20,176 nucleotides of DNA from Protostelium mycophagum (taxonomy: Eukaryota; Evosea; Variosea; Protosteliida; Protosteliaceae). Below the pieces are notes generated by a model, which made no database searches, had not been told where the DNA came from, and saw nothing but the letters and a program-made list of their open reading frames with translations. Positions 18,201-20,176 of this stretch are shown here, piece after piece. The position numbers and the translations under genes were made by a program. The stretch covers positions 1 through 20,176 of the forward strand of contig MZNV01001966.1 in NCBI GenBank assembly GCA_002081555.1. The letters are read 5' to 3'. Each line of letters begins with the position of its first letter. Position 1 is the first letter of the stretch.

Positions 18201-18624
18201 TACCGTCCTCTTTTGTGAAAATAAATTATGCGAATTGGTGATCATCTGACTCCCCAAAGATACACCCAATTTTGATACCTCCTTCCTCTTCTCTATCGTT
18301 TTCTTTACAGGTGCCTCTTTCACATTTGGTGTCCTCTGTGATCTCTGTGTTGATTGGAAGGGTGTCTCCTCTCTCACAAAAATGACTTCATCATCGTCTA
18401 TTTCAGCGCGAATATTCTTATTATTCGTCTCTCTTACTTCTGGTAGGAATCGAGTCTTCTGTTTGTATATTAGTGTATTGATGCAAAGAATCGAATATCA
18501 CCTTTGGTGATATACGAGAAGTCTTTCTAGCTTTGTACGCCCTCGATTTGGGTGTCTCGACCTTGTCATTCTGCTCAACATTCTGCGCGTCATTCTTCTT
18601 CTGCCTCTTTCTGGGTGAAGTCAT
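12282..18624 (-). CDS. DNA2: DNA2 DNA replication ATP-dependent nuclease-helicase
   Basis: A 27-exon model gives about 1434 residues (human 1060, budding yeast 1522). Exons: 18624-18502, 18428-18204, 17948-17385, 17170-16939, 16835-16587, 16543-16431, 16390-16290, 16252-16171, 16130-15938, 15785-15716, 15662-15578, 15539-15458, 15412-15246, 15173-14980, 14825-14759, 14711-14551, 14361-14046, 13988-13833, 13780-13657, 13613-13504, 13455-13384, 13336-13157, 13106-12912, 12873-12760, 12698-12609, 12560-12450, 12410-12282. DNA2 cuts 5' flaps during Okazaki maturation and resects broken ends. Nuclease residues: GKID (628-631), LELKTGK (Glu661, Lys663), Gln674/Tyr678. Iron-sulphur cysteines: Cys499, 748, 751, 757. 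Helicase motifs: GTPGAGKT (1020-1027), VDEAGQ ending 1138, [34 protein letters not shown]. Residues 1-360 are a disordered Ser/Thr/Pro-rich extension with a Ser/Asn run. The exon 1/2 junction is uncertain: the alternative is donor 18516|18515 with acceptor 18440. Confidence 0.93.
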
Positions 18625-18674
18625 TGATCACAGGATACGATGTGACCAATCCTCATATCAACCGACAAAAGTCG

Positions 18675-18923
18675 ATGAAAAATGTGAAAAATGTGATTGA
18701 TCTGTCAGATCTCGAACCAGGAAAAAGCGCGGCATATCTTATTCAAATAAAACTGAGATATACAATTAGGATATCATCGCTAGCTTTTCTTTCCGTTGTT
18801 TCTCACTTTTTGCAAGGACAAGGTGAGGACCAAAGAATATTTTAGATCACATTCTATGATGATCAAGAGAATCTCGTTAACCTGATCATAACGTTGAAGA
18901 GAAACCAAAACCATTCTTTCTGA
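18675..18923 (+). other. Candidate small gene divergent from DNA2
   Basis: An ATG at 18675 opens a frame with the peptide NVIDLSDLEPGKSAAYLIQI, then a hydrophobic segment, up to a stop at 18843-18845. That stop lies inside an acceptor-like TTTTAG. Directly after it, 18846-18923 reads ITFYDDQENLVNLIITLKRN and ends at a TGA after 25 residues. A donor (CAAG|GTGAGG, about 18822) is present, but I could not find a junction that keeps phase. The family is unknown. It could be a real small gene with a missed exon, or a relic. Confidence 0.25.
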
Positions 18924-19631
18924 TTCTTCACTTTAACATCGTGATACGAACGAGTCCTTTCATTGACAGCTGTTAGTTAGCCGTGGTCTCGCTTGTTCTG
19001 ATCTGTGCATATCAACAGGTGATAGATCTTTTTGAATGTGATCAATTTCTTCATAGGATGACCAAATCTTGACTTGAAATATGAAAGTATCAAAATCTCT
19101 AAGAAGTTCTGAAACTTTATCCATTCCACAACTTGAACCACCTCGACCCTTCTAACTTTGTATAGATGACGAGTTCTCCTCATGTCCTAAATAAAACACA
19201 TGTATTAATGACTCTATTTGTGAATATCACTTGTTTTGAAGCGACGACAGTTTCATTCCAATACTTTCGTCAATGTGAGGATTTGTCCAACTGATTGGGG
19301 TCAGCTTATACAGCTTTCCACAGCTTCATTTGACCCAACGGGAAGCCCACTATTCCACACTCCCCAGCCTCCTCAACCATCATCACCAGCAATGGACGGT
19401 TGTTGCTTCCTTCTCGAACTTCCTTTACCTCTGACGTTTTTCGAATAACAAACGGATGAGGTCATTGCTGCCAACACTCGGATCAAACAACCAAGAAGGT
19501 AAGACAACAGCCATTTGTCTTGAAGACATCGGCTGATTTACATTTCACCAAAGATGGTGTCACTTATCTATTCCATCAGAATTTATGTCTTGCAGTGGAG
19601 AATGGGTAACAGCTGTTGTCGCATTCCAAGG

Positions 19632-19637
19632 TTTATT
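19632..19637 (-). terminator. Polyadenylation signal of the right-edge gene
   Basis: A minus-strand AATAAA lies about 100 bases past the TGA at 19740-19738. Confidence 0.5.
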
Positions 19638-19708
19638 ATAGGTCAATAGAGTATGGAATGTCTTGTTGACTGGAGGGTGAGAATATACAGTTTTTCCACA
19701 ACAGCCAC

Positions 19709-19733
19709 AAAGAGGTTTTTTTGAAACCTCTTT
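19709..19733. repeat. Perfect 10-base-pair inverted repeat (hairpin) just after the right-edge gene's stop
   Basis: AAAGAGGTTT, a 5-base loop (TTTTG on the plus strand), then AAACCTCTTT. In the minus-strand transcript it lies four bases after the stop codon, inside the 3'UTR. It does not match the conserved histone 3' stem-loop. Confidence 0.6.
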
Positions 19734-19737
19734 CCTG

Positions 19738-20176
19738 TCAGCGGTTTAACTGCATGTATGACCTCATCAGGGTAGCTCGTGTACGATCTTGTGGTCTTAA
19801 TGTCCACTCCTCTGTAGAAATGAATTCATCTGGATGGCAGGGATGGGCTTGCAGCACTTGAAGTTTTTTTGTATTACGCAGAAATTCATCCCACTCCTAC
19901 AACATGTCATCTTGACATTCATCTGAGCTAAAGTCTCACATTAATCTCTAATCCGTCAAAGATGTTTTTCCAGGCTACTTTCTGGTTCATGTCTAATTTC
20001 TCCTGTAGTTCCTCCAGTGAGAGCCCTTCGTATTGTGAGAGATACTCTGGACCAAACACACGGTCGATAACAACCGTCATGAAGTTTTTGCAAGATTGTC
20101 CCGCAATCGCCTGGGCCCACTTCAAGTTTTTTAGGGCTTCGTCTTTCTTCTGTGTATTCTGCAAGTCCACTTGTGC
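19738..20176 (-). CDS. 3' end of an unrecognised protein-coding gene, running off the right edge
   Basis: Two exons are visible: 20176-19940 (in frame from the window edge, 79 codons) and 19896-19738 (52 codons plus TGA). They are joined over a 43-base intron with donor AAT|GTGAGA and acceptor TGTTGTAG. The 131 visible residues are mostly helical and charged, for example KDEALKNLKWAQAIAGQSCK, then FGPEYLSQYEGLSLEELQEK, and after the splice EWDEFLRNTKKLQVLQAHPC. I do not recognise a family. Codon phase, splice sites, the stop and a downstream AATAAA all agree, so it looks like a real gene rather than a relic. Its start lies beyond the right edge. Confidence 0.6.

Larger units (their letters stand above)
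18625..19737. other. Stretch with no firmly supported gene
   Basis: About 1.1 kb between the DNA2 start and the 3' end of the right-edge gene. It begins with the presumed DNA2 upstream region, which has a CCAAT-like word near 18650 and no E2F-type site. Scraps of coding-like sequence follow on the plus strand, at 18675-18923 and at about 19240-19610. The second has Pro-rich and folded-looking segments in shifting frames with stops (for example DWGQLIQLSTASFDPTGSPL and, in another frame, DLHFTKDGVTYLFHQNLCL), as in a decayed gene. A minus frame at 18977-19183 has no recognisable features. No repeat family or mobile element was recognised. Confidence 0.4.

Noticed and set aside
18552-18845. 97-codon plus-strand frame starting inside DNA2 exon 1
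   Set aside because: Its first third is antisense to the DNA2 N-terminus. Only the part from 18675 has independent coding character.
19709-19733. Hairpin considered as a replication-dependent histone 3' stem-loop
   Set aside because: Stem and loop sequences do not fit the conserved 6-bp stem and 4-base loop, and the upstream gene does not look like a histone.

Overview
The window is eukaryotic nuclear DNA, most likely from an animal and possibly an early-branching one such as a sponge (the phylum is inference, low confidence). Long reading frames are absent. Conserved proteins appear only after removing many tiny introns, typically about 37-110 bases, starting GTGAGT/GTAAGT-like and ending in AG, very often GTT(A/G)TAG-like. 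The DNA2, CAF-1 and MED4 proteins read closest to animal versions, a serpin relic is present, and candidate animal-type AATAAA signals are seen. Every exon junction below was derived by hand from splice consensus, reading phase and remembered family motifs, not by alignment software.

Layout, left to right: (1) 1-193, a partial exon of an unrecognised gene on the minus strand. (2) 605-1842, a decayed serpin pseudogene on the plus strand. (3) 2182-6421, minus strand, a complete 23-exon TGFBRAP1/VPS39-family endosomal tethering subunit. (4) 6420-7196, plus strand, a complete 5-exon Mediator subunit MED4. Its candidate start codon overlaps that of gene 3 in one CATG. (5) 7311-7502, minus strand, the small APC/C subunit CDC26. 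(6) 7565-10538, minus strand, the large subunit of chromatin assembly factor 1 (CHAF1A), 15-16 coding exons plus a probable 5'UTR intron. (7) 10683-11129, plus strand, an unrecognised zinc-ribbon protein sharing a short divergent promoter with CHAF1A. (8) 11377-12272, plus strand, a calponin-homology (CH) protein with an unusual hydrophobic C-terminal tail. (9) 12282-18624, minus strand, a complete 27-exon DNA2 nuclease-helicase. (10) 18625-19737, mostly gene-free with coding-like scraps. (11) 19738-20176, minus strand, the 3' end of an unrecognised gene.

The region is very compact. Divergent genes share a start tetranucleotide (6419-6422), convergent genes end 9 bases apart (12272/12282), and tandem CDC26 and CHAF1A are 62 bases apart. 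Four genes act in nuclear or cell-cycle processes: DNA2 (Okazaki-fragment and end processing), CHAF1A (PCNA-coupled histone H3-H4 deposition), CDC26 (APC/C) and MED4 (transcription). Sequences matching the E2F consensus lie just upstream of CDC26, in the CHAF1A promoter, and three times inside CHAF1A, suggesting S-phase co-regulation (inference). I found no RNA genes, CRISPR arrays or intact mobile elements.
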